A DNA stretch of 64,000 bases. Source: Cornus controversa. Its lineage: Eukaryota > Streptophyta > Magnoliopsida > Cornales > Cornaceae. Below, in pieces: positions 1-10,767 of this stretch. Both the position numbers and the translations under genes were made by a program. Under the pieces are notes generated by a model. It searched no databases. It was given only the letters and a program-made list of their open reading frames with translations, and had not been told where the DNA came from. The stretch spans positions 36,977,956-37,041,955 of the forward strand of contig CM048851.1 in the NCBI GenBank assembly GCA_026545225.1, read 5' to 3'. The stretch's first letter is position 1; the number at the start of each line of letters is the position of its first letter.

Positions 1-730
1 TCCAAAGGTTTAACTATTGAATAGATTTTCATTTTTGAGAATGAATTTTTATTTCAAGGGAATGACCATTATCACCTTAAAATTCATACCAAATAAATGA
101 ATGATTAAAATTAACATTCCATTCTATTCCATTCCTGCGTACCAGACGCAGCAGCTTACTATAAATAGACGAGGGTCTCATTTATAATAACTAAGTTGGT
201 CTCATATATAAGCACCCACAAGAACGCGAATCAGGTCCCTTGCCGCAACGGTAGTTTGTTCATCAGAAATACATTTTATCGGAGTGTGAATTGAAACAAC
301 TAACACAATGTTATGCTACATCCAAATCTATAGGTTGAAGAATACAACATTTTGTAGACATAAGTAGAGTGTTATATGAATCCTGATTACATAAACTCTA
401 TTATAAGATTTTCGGTCTTTGAGTGACATATCTCTTGCGGCACCCAACCATTGCATGTAATCTAGAGTGGAGAGATATTTTGCTGTCGGAAAATGGTCAT
501 AAACTTCCGGACAAGTTTGAGTAGAAAATTGTTGTATTCAAAAATAAAAGGAATTTTGCATATACTCTAAATTAAAATTATTTAATTACGTCAAATAAAA
601 TATAAAATTAATTTAATTTATTAATACATCTCCAATACTCTAGAAGTTGAAAGAATATTTGAGGAATGAATGCTTCCAAATATAAAGAAATAATTAATTA
701 ACATGTAGATTGTGATTTTCTTCTATTACC
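1..730. other. Gene-free AT-rich start of window, possible LTR fragment
   Basis: No coding region is visible. Bases 160-310 (a TATAAATAGAC box, then TTTATAATAACT and later GTGAATTGAAACAACTAACACAAT) resemble 15634-15860, which has the same blocks in the same order. I read both as remnants of one dispersed repeat, plausibly an LTR promoter region, but neither has clear ends. The rest is low-complexity AT-rich sequence. Confidence 0.35.
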
Positions 731-733
731 TCC

Positions 734-1201
734 TAGTAAGTATACAGGAGACGAATATGACACGACACGAATACGGCTGACACGAAAAATTATGAAAATA
801 CAGGACACAAACACGCAAGAAAAAGGCTATAAAATAATAATATACTACATTAAGATATATTCATTATTCAACGAAAAAAAATATATTACATTACAGAAAT
901 ACTTCAATTCATCGTCAAGCAATTAAAAATCAAACAAACTTATAAACAAAAATAGACAAATAAAAAAAATCAGATTTATTCAACTATGATGCTTCAATTT
1001 TGTTGTTCATTTTTTACTCCTTCACATATATTTAGCTCAGATGGTTCATCATAACTTAGTCCTATATAAATTACTTTCAAAATAGTTGAATACATCACTG
1101 TTACAAAGTTTTTGACATGTGATCGAAGAGTGTAGTGTCTGACACGTGTTCGAGTGTCCAACACGAATGCAACACCCTCGGTGAAGTGTCTGTGTTTCTT
1201 A
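734..1201. mobile_element. Possible MITE with ACACG-rich ends
   Basis: The two ends are loosely inverted: the left end has TAAGTATACAGG followed by repeated GACACG motifs, and the right end read in reverse has TAAGAAACACAG followed by GACACTTC and GACACTCG motifs. The interior is AT-rich and non-coding. I see no clear target-site duplication, so the boundaries are approximate. Confidence 0.35.
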
Positions 1202-1327
1202 GATTATCTTCGTACACAACAAACAAAGTATATTATACTGTAGATAGGGCATCACATGTTCATCGAGAAAAAAAAAATTACTCTATGATAGAAGTTTGAA
1301 ACCTCCAAAATTTTAAAAAATTATGTT

Positions 1328-1478
1328 ATGTGGGTCAAGCTTTAGGTATTAAGTACATTTGCCCCCAGGCCCACATCATACATTCGTAATAGGTCCTCCA
1401 AAATGTATGTTTTGGCCATCCAAAACCCATATGTTTTAGCCCACTCAAAGACCCATTATATATATATAGGATCCATTA
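1328..1478. repeat. Local duplication, copy 1 (uninterrupted target site)
   Basis: This segment (GGTATTAAGTACATTTG..., then CCAAAACCCATATGTTTTAGCCC...) is repeated at 1541-1638 plus 2622-2700. The second copy is interrupted by the element at 1639-2621. Here CCCATATG (1426-1433) runs directly into TTTTAGCCC, so this copy keeps the pre-insertion configuration. Confidence 0.75.
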
Positions 1479-1638
1479 TATATCAGTAATATATAAATTA
1501 AAATAGAAAATCCATTATTAGCAAAGACCCATTATGTATTAGTTTTGGTATTAAGTACATTTGGCCCCAAGCCTAGATGATACATTAGTAATTGGCCCTC
1601 CAAAACTCACATGCTTTGGCTAATCGAAAACCCATATG

Positions 1639-2621
1639 TAGACCTATAAACAAATCGGATACGAATCGGATCACTCTCAATCCAATTCGAAAAGCACAAT
1701 AGGCGATCTAATCCGATAATTCAACGAATTCTTCCCTAATCAATCCATATCCAATATTCACTTTATCAGATGTTTGATCTGATAAACTTGATCCGATTAT
1801 AAACCACACACTTCTGTAATTTGCAGAAACACAAATCAATTAGTTGATGCAAATGACTATCCCATTATTATTAATGGAAATTAAACACTAAATCTCAACA
1901 CTTCATCTATGCAATTAATTAACTTGTTCTGCTATAGAAATTAGGTTTAAAATCTTTCAATTAAAGGATGTAAAAAAAAAAGAATCAAAATTAGGGTTAA
2001 AAATAGAGATATATGTAATATGTGCTATGTTTCTATGTTGAAGAACTAAAATCACCGTAAAGAAAGAGAAACAATAAAGAGGGAAGAAGAACACAAAGAG
2101 GAAAAAACTTGAAATATCATTTGTTGTGAAAGATGAAAAAATAGGGCTTGTGATAGAGAAAATAAATGAAAGAAGAGAAGAAGAAAGAGAGAAAATAAGT
2201 TACAAAACTCACCTGCAAGGATTTCGGCAAGGGTTCCAGCAGTCAATCGCTTTGCCTTATCCTTTCGTTTCTCCGAAGCCAGAACTCAGAAGTACCAAAT
2301 ATGGTTTGGAGGTGTCGTGTGAATGTGTGTATATTGAATAACTTGATATACATTAGGAGTGTTACTACTGTGTATGTGAGAGGATCAAAATAATGTCAAG
2401 ATTAGATTTTGTCATTACAATTAATAAAATATGATGGTGGATATATATATATATATATAATGTAAATATAATTATATATTACTATTTTAATCGAATCGGG
2501 TTATTAACGGATCGGATTAACACTAATCCATATCCGATTTGTTAAGAAATCGGGTTATCGAATTTGAAATTCAATCCATATCCGAATAATCGGATCAGAA
2601 TCCGATCCATTGACAAGTCTA
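1639..2621. mobile_element. hAT-like non-autonomous element (983 bp)
   Basis: The ends are inverted: TAGACCTATAAACAAATCGGAT on the left, and TAGACTTGTCAATGGATCGG when the right end is read in reverse. Imperfect similarity continues inward through repeated ATCGGAT/ATCCGAT motifs. Flanking 8-mers are CCCATATG (1631-1638) and ACCATATG (2622-2629), 7 of 8 identical, as expected for a hAT target-site duplication. No transposase is encoded; a 71-codon reading frame at 2126-2341 is not recognisable. A (TA)n run lies near 2442-2458. Removing the element rebuilds the uninterrupted sequence seen at 1421-1440. Confidence 0.8.
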
Positions 2622-2784
2622 ACCATATGTTTTAGCCCACTCAAAGACCTGTTATATATGGGATCCATTCTAATATATAAACTAAAAACCCAAACATCCA
2701 TTATGTTTTATATATGAAGGTAACCTCCACTCTTTCAAGGGGAGGATAAGTTTTTTCCTATATTTGAGTAGACATTAAATGTCC

Positions 2785-2820
<36 letters not shown>

Positions 2821-2930
2821 TCAAAGCAAACATTAGGGTTAATTTTGTCATTTGGTGAATTAATCTTTTTTATCTTTTACATTCTCTATACTGTTAGAAA
2901 AATGTTGCAAAATTAATTGGTTTCCTTTTA

Positions 2931-3204
2931 CTCCCTCTGTCTCAATTTAAATGTCCACATTTCTATTTTTAGCCATCTCAAAATAAATGGCCTAGTTGAA
3001 AAGTTCATACACTATTTTTTGTAACATTACCAAAGTACCCTTCTTCCATTAATATATTACTCCCTAAAAAAGTTGGAATCCCAAAAATAGTAAAAGCGTA
3101 AATTTGAAAATTCATATACTACTTATACAATAAAAAATATTAAATACTACTCCCTTAAAAAGTTGGATTCCCGAATATGGACTTTTAATTTGAGACGAAA
3201 GGAG
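2931..3204. mobile_element. Stowaway-like MITE (274 bp)
   Basis: The element begins CTCCCTCTGTCTCAATTTAAA and ends with the near inverse TTTAATTTGAGACGAAAGGAG. It is flanked by TA on both sides (2929-2930 and 3205-3206). The CTCCCTCYGTCYC terminus and TA target are typical of Tc1/mariner-derived Stowaway MITEs in plants. It has no coding capacity. Confidence 0.85.
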
Positions 3205-3273
3205 TATAAGTTATTTAAAATATTATTTAAATATATTAGTTCACACAAACAAGAAGTTGCCTAGTTAGTAGAT

Positions 3274-4223
3274 GGGTGTAGTCAATTAAGATTTTAAAAG
3301 ACATTTTTTAAGTGGCAGATTTATGTGAATTCATTGATTTATATAAACTTCTATTAAAGACTTTGATAGATTTTTATAGACTTGTATTGATTTCTTTAAC
3401 TTATTTTATTTATTTTTATCATTGAATTCTATTTTTGCGTACAAGTAAATCAATGGCTCAAGGGGTAATTATAATACAAAATGAATTATCTATCATCTGA
3501 TATATTGTGTAAAAATTATTGTGCAGTGAAAATATCCTAGGAAAGAGCAGTGATAATAAAGTAACTCACTTAATGAACACAAATTACATATCAACCATTT
3601 TTTAGATTTCAATCGCATATTATGAAAAAAGAGAAAAAAAGTACAGACTTTACTTATAAAGTATATGTTAAATCATTAGATAAATAATTAGAGAACCTTA
3701 AACCTAGGTTATATTGGATTATTAATTGAACTTGATGGTCAATTCCTGTGGCCTAAGGGATTGATCCCTAATAAATAGTGTATAGGGATTAATCTCTTCC
3801 ATATTGCGAGAGATTGATCAACTTGTCTAGAAATTCGAGTTTTACAAGTTTTTCTAATCTAATAGAAAGAGAGAGAATCTGATATGAGAGATAGAGAAAA
3901 ATTAAAAGAGAAAAAAAGAGTGTACCTTGAGATGGAGAAAAGCTGTTCGTATTCTACATAAAAAAAAAGTCCACCAAAATCTATGGAAAAAATGTTGGAT
4001 TTGTTGTGGGCTTTAGTATTTATACATCTCACCCTTAAATCCACCTCTTAATGAAATCATTCAAAATTTATAAATTTTTTAATACATCTAGACTTTTGTG
4101 GACCTTTTAAAAATCTTAATTGAATACCGCCAAATTTGTATGACCTCTTTAAAAGTCTGGATTGAATAAACCCAGACTTTTAAAGTCTTTTAAAATCTTT
4201 TAAAATCCTAATTGAATAGACCC
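3274..4223. mobile_element. Probable TIR element (about 950 bp)
   Basis: The left end GGGTGTAGTCAATTAAGATTTT matches the right end in reverse, GGGTCTATTCAATTAGGATTTT. AT-rich similarity continues for several tens of bases (TTTTAAAAGAC motifs). I see no convincing target-site duplication, so the superfamily (hAT-like or Mutator-like) is open. The interior has no recognisable protein. Confidence 0.5.
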
Positions 4224-4327
4224 TCCTTAAAGTTTTCATTTTGCACAAGATGTTCTGGGTTAGGTACTGATGGATTGCTGAATTGGTTACATGGTCTTAA
4301 CTGTTAGATCTCAAGTGACTGATGGGT

Positions 4328-4990
4328 CAGGGCCGGCCCTGGGCCTAGACGGCCCAGGCGGTCGCCTAGGGCCCCAAAAATTTTTAATTTTTTGAGGGCC
4401 CCAGCCCACTAGATGTTATTTAAAAAATATATATATAGTAACTAATAGCCCAATACACTAGTCTGGGCCAATAACAAAGTGGGCCTCATTTAAAAAAATG
4501 ATAATGGTCCAATACAATGGTCTGGGCCTCATTTTTTTAAAAAAAAAAAAATTACTAATAACTATTTGTCTTAGACATTTTTTTTTTTTTAGAACTCCTT
4601 TTCTTTTATTCATCTATTTTCACAACGGCAATGCAACGACTTTCCTTTGGGGATTGTGAGCACTTTAATTGATAATTTTGCAGCTCAAAATGCAAGACGA
4701 TCACATCACATTTACTTTGATATGAATTTCAATTTTGATTTTTGTGACTAAAGTGTGTTGAATATTTCTTTTAATTTTCTTATATGAACTGGATCGTGCT
4801 ATTTATAAAGTAATAAGACCAGGATTTTTTTTTCAACATTAATATATTTTATTTGCTTATTGTCTCATTTTAATAAAAATTTTGCACTCCTATAGAATTT
4901 ATCCGCACTTGAAAATTTAGGTAGAAAGGGCCTTATTTGAAAGTCCGCCTAGGGCCTCTCAACATTTTTGGAATCTCAGGACCGGCCCTG
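4328..4990. mobile_element. hAT-like MITE with CAGGGCCGGCCC termini (663 bp)
   Basis: The element starts CAGGGCCGGCCCTGGGCC and ends GGACCGGCCCTG, the classic terminal inverted repeat of plant hAT MITEs. Flanks are a perfect 8-bp target-site duplication TGATGGGT (4320-4327 and 4991-4998). The interior is AT-rich with 'GGGCCCCA' blocks near the ends and carries no transposase. It lies inside a local duplication whose other copy has an uninterrupted TGATGGGT at 5241-5248. Confidence 0.92.
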
Positions 4991-4998
4991 TGATGGGT

Positions 4999-5430
4999 TA
5001 CTCAATCAGTTACACCATCAAGTATTCTGCGCTGTCCAATATATAAGATGACTGGGCTGGTTTGTAACTCGTGACTTTTGGACTCATGGATTAATGACCA
5101 CATTTAAACCACCATCGGCTTGAAGCACTTGTAAAAGGGCTTCAAGTGAGTCCAACCCAAGGAGTGACAAGACTTGTGCTTCAAGTGAGCCCAATCCAAG
5201 GGGTGGAATTTACGAACTTATCTATTAGATCACATGAGACTGATGGGTTACTCAATTAGTTACACGATCAAGCAATCTAGGTCATCCAACATGCAAGATG
5301 GTTGTTGGGTTGGTTTGTAACTCATGAGTCATGACTTTGGCCTCATGGGTTAATGACCACATTTAAACCACCATTGGCTTAGAGCACTATCAAGGGTTTC
5401 AAGTGAGCCTATTCCAAGGGGTTCTAATAC
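4999..5430. repeat. Local direct duplication around the hAT insertion
   Basis: About 4300-4327 plus 4999-5180 form one copy (CTGTTAGATCTCAAGTGAC..., TTACTCAATCAGTTACACC..., CATTTAAACCACCATCGGC...). The second copy is 5221-5421 (TCTATTAGATCACATGAGAC..., TTACTCAATTAGTTACACG..., CATTTAAACCACCATTGGC...). The copies are clearly related but diverged. No coding potential is visible. Confidence 0.75.
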
Positions 5431-6154
5431 TTGGAGAGCAATTTTAAGATAGACTGAGGGTTTCTAGTGAGGTTTCCAAGTTCGGATTTCGATGAAGCAT
5501 CTAGTGAACGAACCCAGATTCCAATGATGTTTTTGACTTTCGGGCAGCAAAATTGTAGGCATTATTTCCAACTTATACTCTATATATCAATAGCTTTATT
5601 ATATATTGATTCAAAAGCTATTTTTAAGAAAAAATGTCTTTGAAATTATTTCAAGTTGGAAATTATGTTTTGAATCTTAAAATTTAATTTCTAAAATTAA
5701 ATCTTATTATGGACATATGATAGGACAGAGATAAATACATGAGTTTATAGACGGTGTCACTCTACAGACATACAAATTATTAAACTAGTTTAGTTGAATC
5801 CTAGAGATAGTATTGCAACTTAATTTTCTGATTGCACTTAAGAGATGCTTCAATTATTTTCAAGAAGCAATTATGCGCCTCTAAGTTAATTGTATTTTTA
5901 AAAAATTATTATTTATTCAATTATTTTTTCTAGACTTCAATGGCCATCAAATTTACACAGATTTGTTTCACCCAAAAACAAAGACGACATTCACAAAAGT
6001 TGACCAATGATGTCTATATGACTGTAATATCCGTTTTGTTTCGTCGGAATCTAAGGTCACCAAAACGACACCTCTCGCACTAGAATCTATGGGAAATGGC
6101 CATACTGTAAGAACAACTAGTTAGCAAGCAGTGATAATCAGAATCGTTACGCAA
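5431..6154. other. Gene-free AT-rich stretch
   Basis: No coding region, RNA gene or bounded repeat was recognised. Short A/T-rich runs dominate. Confidence 0.5.
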
Positions 6155-6163
6155 TATTTTCTA

Positions 6164-7021
6164 GGGCAAATTATTAAGATCTTTTCTGAGATTTGCCTTT
6201 ATTACATATTAAATTAAACTTTCTAAAAAAATTCAGTCAACCTCCCTTGAGGTTTCATTGACTTAACTCTGACCACCCATATCATTAATTCATAAATTGA
6301 AAATTTAAAATTACCCTTCCTATAATAAACATTACTCATTGTGCACAGTTTATTAATTGAATGATGTATTTTAATATAGTATTTTAATATCTTAAGATTT
6401 GCGACATCATTGAATTACACACACTAAATTCTTTTTATACCAATAAATGATTAAAAATAAAATTAAAAAATAAAAAAAATTAAGACGACAAAGAAAGAAA
6501 AACAATTTGCTATTTATTATATGCTCTCAAGTGTTAATAATCATCATTTATACTTTCGAAAAAAATAAAATAATATTTTTCTGCTAGTGGTGGGATGGGG
6601 GGTTTCAGTGTCGGTGGTGGGATGAGGGGTTTCGGTGCCAGCGATGGGAGGAAGAGGTGTTGTCAACGGTGGAAGACATGGTGGTATCGGCGGCGACGGG
6701 AAGAGTTAGGGGCTGTACATGTATATATGTAATAATAATGGGGCTGTACATGTATATATGTAATAATAATTGTATATATATGAAAGTTATATGTATATGT
6801 TTAAATATGAGGTTAGTTTTAATTAAATATTAATAAACTGTACAAAATGAGTAATGTTTATTATAGGATGGATAATTTTGAAATTTCAATTTATGAATTA
6901 ATGGTATGAGTGATTAGAGTTAAGTCAATAAAACCTCAAGAAAGGTTGACTAATTTATTTTAGAAAGTTTAATTTGTGGGTAATAAACGCAAACTTCAGA
7001 GAAGGTCAGAGTAATTTGCCC
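6164..7021. mobile_element. Mutator-like MITE with long TIRs (858 bp)
   Basis: Long terminal inverted repeats of roughly 190 bp begin GGGCAAATT at both ends. The left arm is 6164-6354 and the right arm about 6826-7021; both carry motifs such as ATTAAACTTTCTAAA and CATTAATTCATAAATTGAAA in inverse orientation. Flanking 9-mers are TATTTTCTA (6155-6163) and TACTTTCTA (7022-7030), 8 of 9 identical, as expected for a Mutator superfamily target duplication. The core holds a GGTGGGATGGGG-rich patch (6590-6710) and a duplicated GGGGCTGTACATGTATATATG. No transposase is encoded. Confidence 0.85.
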
Positions 7022-7030
7022 TACTTTCTA

Positions 7031-7461
7031 AAGCTCTCCCTCCTCTTCTCAACTTCCTAGTCTTCTTTTCCACCCAAAACACTAATTTCTCCTCCCTTTT
7101 TTTACTAATCTCCTCTCAAATTTTCTTTATATCACAAAATTCGAGATTATTTTGCTTTGATTCGGTTTTGTGGGAAGGTGTGTTAAATGGTGAGGGTGTA
7201 TATCGAGATTATTTTGCTTTGAAAAGGTGACTTTTTCGGTGATGGTCGAGATTACCCATTGAATTTTTTTTTTTGGGAGAAAATGATTCACAAATAAACC
7301 GAACAATATTTGCACTATTCAAAAATAAAAGTGATTCTCTTCTTTATTTCGGTGATGACGTTCACGATATCTATCACTGCTCATTTTTTAGTCCTTCAAA
7401 AATTTATACAAGAATTCAATATATATTAGAATGGAAAACTTTAAAGAAAATTTTGTGAGAA
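7031..7461. other. Gene-free stretch before the gypsy element
   Basis: TCGAGATTATTTTGCTTTGA occurs twice (about 7141 and 7203), a small local duplication. No convincing gene is present. The left target-site duplication GAGAA of the gypsy element is at 7457-7461. Confidence 0.45.
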
Positions 7462-7806
7462 TGATAGAGTATTTGACTCCAATTATGAAACGTACAACGT
7501 GGAGATTGAGTTCAAGGTGTCGTGGATAAGGATTCTACTTTAATCAGGACTCCTCTATCTCCAGGAGCCAGTCTCCTACTAGGACGCAGTTCCACTTGAC
7601 CGTTATAAATACAGAAACAATCCATATACCAGGTACGCAATTAATACCCTCTGAGTTTCTTTACAACTTTTAAAGCCCTTTCGATTACTGACTTGATCGT
7701 CGGAGCGTAGTCAGCCGGCACCACGCCGATGCCCTTTCGATTACTCCTCTCTTGTCTCTTTTACAAATTGGCGTTTGACCAGTTCGCGGCGAATTTTGCT
7801 TCATCA
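7462..7806 (+). repeat. 5' LTR of the gypsy element
   Basis: It runs from TGATAGAGTATTTGACTCC to GCTTCATCA. A TATAAATA box (near 7604) probably marks the U3/R promoter. It is the same length (345 bp) as the 3' copy. Confidence 0.9.
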
Positions 7807-7808
7807 GT

Positions 7809-7826
7809 TGGCGCCGTCTGTGGGAA
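7809..7826 (+). promoter_or_regulatory. Primer-binding site of the gypsy element
   Basis: TGGCGCCGTCTGTGGGAA lies two bases after the 5' LTR. The first nine bases fit the 3' end of a tRNA such as tRNA-Asp; beyond that the match is weak, so the primer tRNA is not certain. Confidence 0.7.
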
Positions 7827-7877
7827 ACGAACCCACGAACTATACTCTCATCTTACCTAAAAAGCGTAAAAAGAAGC

Positions 7878-9524
7878 ATGATGCACCTGCGATCTGGGCT
7901 AGAGACCGCCACCATACAAGACCCTCCTGTTGGGGAGGACCCCCTCGCGGGGCAAGACCCTCCTGCCGCATCCCCGGGTCGCTCCAATCACAATATCTCG
8001 ATAACAGGAGAGGGGGGCATGCAGCCTCCTAGCCAAGAAGACTTTCCCGGGGCACGTCTCAGAGTCCCAATCGACCAGGAGCGAGTTGCAGCGTTGGAAT
8101 ATCAGGTCCAACACTTGAACCAAAGTCTGGCCCAGTTACTCCAGCAAAATGCGACAATCCTGCAGCGCCTTCCTCCTGTGGAGCTAGTGCCATCGCAGAG
8201 CCATCTTATGCCAGTTGATCCAGATAGGGATGGTGCAGTGCGGGGTAGTGGGGTACTAGCAGAAGACGTGGCCCAAAACCACGTGAGAAGCGACCGAGAA
8301 AAAACAAATCCGACTTATCTAATACCACTGGAGAAACCCCGTACCCAGGGGGATTCGGGGTTTAGAGCTCGTACCTTCGGAGACTCAGGGCACCCAGGAG
8401 AGGCTGCCTATTATGACTTGGAGATGCAGGATCTCAGAGCCAAAATAGAAAGCATGGTTCATGCCATAAAAGGGGAAGGTCATGCTACAGTAGAAGATCT
8501 GGTTCAGCAAACCAATCTCCCTTTCTCTAATGAGGTAATGACCTGTCCTTTACCCAACAAATTCAAGATGCCTACCCTTGAAAGCTTTGATGGGATCCAG
8601 GACCCGCTAGATCATCTGGAGACTTATAAGGCTCTGATGCACCTCCAAGGAATACCAGATGAAATCCTATGTAGAGCTTTTCCTACTACATTGAAGAAAT
8701 CTGCTCGGTCATGGTTTAATAACTTGAAGCCAGCATCTGTACATTCCTTCAAAGAACTGAGTCAATTGTTCGTAGGCAATTTTATTGCCGCCCGAAGGCA
8801 CAGAAAGCCCGCCACCTATCTCCTGAACATAAGACAGACTAAAGGAGAGTCATTGCGAGACTTCATTAACCGATTTAACAGGGAGATGTTGCAGGTCGAT
8901 GCTCTGGACGACAAGGTGGCAATTATCGCATTTATGGGGGCCTATTGCCTTCAAAGTTCTTGTACTCAATTTCCAAGCACCCTCCAGAAAGTATGTCTGA
9001 ACTACTCGTGAAAGCCCAAAAGTACATGAACGCAGAGGATGCCCTTGATGCAAGAAAGGCGATAGGAAAAGGGGGGGACAGTCCAGTGAGGAAGATAGAG
9101 ACCCCAAGTATAGCAGAATGTCACGAAAGCAGACCGATAAAGCATTGCGTCGTGATAAGGGATTCAACACATTTACCCCCTTAAACACGTCAATAAGCCA
9201 AATCCTCTTCTACATCCAAGATGACCCGGCTGTTGAATGGCCCCCAAAACTAAGAACCAATCCATCCAAGAGGTCCCGCGACAAGTATTGTAGGTTCCAT
9301 CGCGACCATGGCCACGATACAGATGAGTGCATAGACTTGAAAAAGCAGATTGAAAGTCTAATTCGAAGGGGCCAACTACAAAGATATGTAGTTGGAGATG
9401 AGAGGGGAACACAGAACCGCCCATGGGATGGGGATGGTAAAGATGACAACACTTGAAAAAATCATTTATTGGAGGAAATCAGAGTTATCTCCGGTAAACT
9501 TGGAGGAGACAGGGGGCATATTAA
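7878..9524 (+). pseudogene. Retrotransposon gag polyprotein, frameshifted
   Basis: The first frame (7878-9011) has a proline-rich N-terminus followed by a retrotransposon gag domain (residues about 215-350, with ESFDGIQDPLDHLETYKALM and RSWFNNL motifs). The product is capsid/nucleocapsid protein that would package element RNA. Near 8940 the frame shifts (the continuing PSKFLYSISKHPPESMSELL is read from 8945), and it shifts again near 9110. The third frame (to 9456) has a zinc-knuckle-like CRFHRDHGHDTDEC motif. A TGA stop at 9454-9456 is followed in the same frame by LLEEIRVISGKLGGD, which resembles the gag-protease linker of Tat elements, and then TAG at 9522-9524. Two frameshifts plus stops make this copy non-functional. 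Confidence 0.85.
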
Positions 9525-9536
9525 CTAGAGATGTTA

Positions 9537-9593
9537 GAAGGGAGACAGTTGGCCCATCCTTGGAATGCTGAGCATTTGAGGAAGTGCCACTAG
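9537..9593 (+). pseudogene. Residual C-terminus of integrase (18 codons)
   Basis: Read from 9537, the sequence encodes EGRQLAHPWNAEHLRKCH followed by TAG. The PWNAEHLRK motif is the usual extreme C-terminus of Ty3/gypsy polyproteins. It lies only about 12 bases after the gag-protease linker remnant, so protease, RT, RNase H and the integrase core were removed by one or more internal deletions with the breakpoint near 9525-9536. Confidence 0.8.
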
Positions 9594-9778
9594 TAAGACT
9601 TTCTTTTAAAAGTTGCATTTACTTCAATAATTCCAGCTGAAACTCAGTTTAATATCGAGCCTTATGATGATAGTTCCGAGGTTATTGCTTGAATAATTCT
9701 CTTTTTGTTACTGAAATATCAATAGTAGTCCTTTTTGTTTCAAAATATGTTGTTATAACTAAAACAAAAGGTAATTGG

Positions 9779-10446
9779 CCCTACGTGGGCACAACCATGC
9801 GGGGATACACCTCCAAGGAGGGCATTTGATGAAAGATGCGGGATAGATTAATCCCAAGAAAAATACTACCCTACGCGGGCAAAATCTTACGGGGGTACAC
9901 CTCCAAGGAGGGCCTTTCATGAAAAAGGCGGAATGAGTTAATCTCGAGAACATTGTATAAAGAACCCTACGGGGGTACACCTCCAAGGAGGGCCTTTGAT
10001 GAAAAAGGCGAAATGAGTTAATCCTGAGAACTTTGTATAAAGAACCCTACGGGGGTACACCTCCAAGGAGGGCCTTTGATGAAAAAGGCGGGATGAATTA
10101 ATTCCGAGAACATTGTTAAAATGGCCTTACGTAGGCACAACCCTACGGGGACACACCTCCAAGGAGGGCCCTTTGATGAAAAAGGCGGGATGAGTTAATC
10201 CCGAGAACATTGTATAAAAAACCCTACGTGGGCACAACCCTACGGGTATACACCTCCAAGGAGGGCCTTTGATGAAAAGGGCGAGATGAGTTAATCCCGA
10301 GAACATTGTATAAAGAACCTTAAGTGGGCACAACCCTACGGGTATACACCTCCAAGGAGGGCCTTTGATGAAAAAGGCGGGATGAGTTAATCCCGAGAAC
10401 ATTGTATAAAGAACCCTACGGGGGTACACCTCCAAGGAGGGCCTTT
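9779..10446. repeat. Tandem array 1, about 80-98 bp units, 8 copies
   Basis: Eight copies of a unit share CCCTACGGGGGTACACCTCC, AAGGAGGGCCTTTGATGAAA, AAGGCGGGATGAGTTAATCC and CGAGAACATTGTATAAAGAA in order. Units differ by presence or absence of a CCCTACGTGGGCACAA block. Each unit carries the imperfect palindrome CCTCCAAGGAGG. The array lies in the 3' untranslated region of the gypsy element. Minus-strand reading frames across it are by-products of the repeat. Confidence 0.9.
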
Positions 10447-10767
10447 TATAAAAAGGAGGCACATGAATTAATCCCAGAGCATGGCCGGCAAAGGGGAGTT
10501 ATCCAATAGTGAAAGACTCCACGAAAAGATTCTATGAAAGCCTTTTGTAGAGATAATAGCTATTTATCCATGAAAGGCGTTACAAGATCATAAGCATAAA
10601 CTATAGAAAAAAAATGCTACAGTAGAAAGCGATATATAAATAAATAAAAATTGATGATAAGAAGTACATCAGTCAGAGCCCTCGTTCTCATCCCCTTTCA
10701 ATTGCAAGCGGGAAAAATCCATATCAGGCCACTCGCCTTGGTCCGAAAATACTCTATCAAGGGCAGA
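10447..10767. other. Spacer between the two tandem arrays
   Basis: Non-coding sequence of the gypsy 3' region, with no repeat structure and no recognised protein. Confidence 0.5.

Noticed and set aside
2052-2341. Small frames on both strands near 2.1-2.3 kb
   Set aside because: They lie inside the hAT-like element at 1639-2621, overlap each other on opposite strands and have low-complexity composition.
9759-10462. Minus-strand frames with a repeated GPPWRCIPVGLCP-like peptide
   Set aside because: They are the reverse reading of tandem array 1 in the gypsy 3' region.
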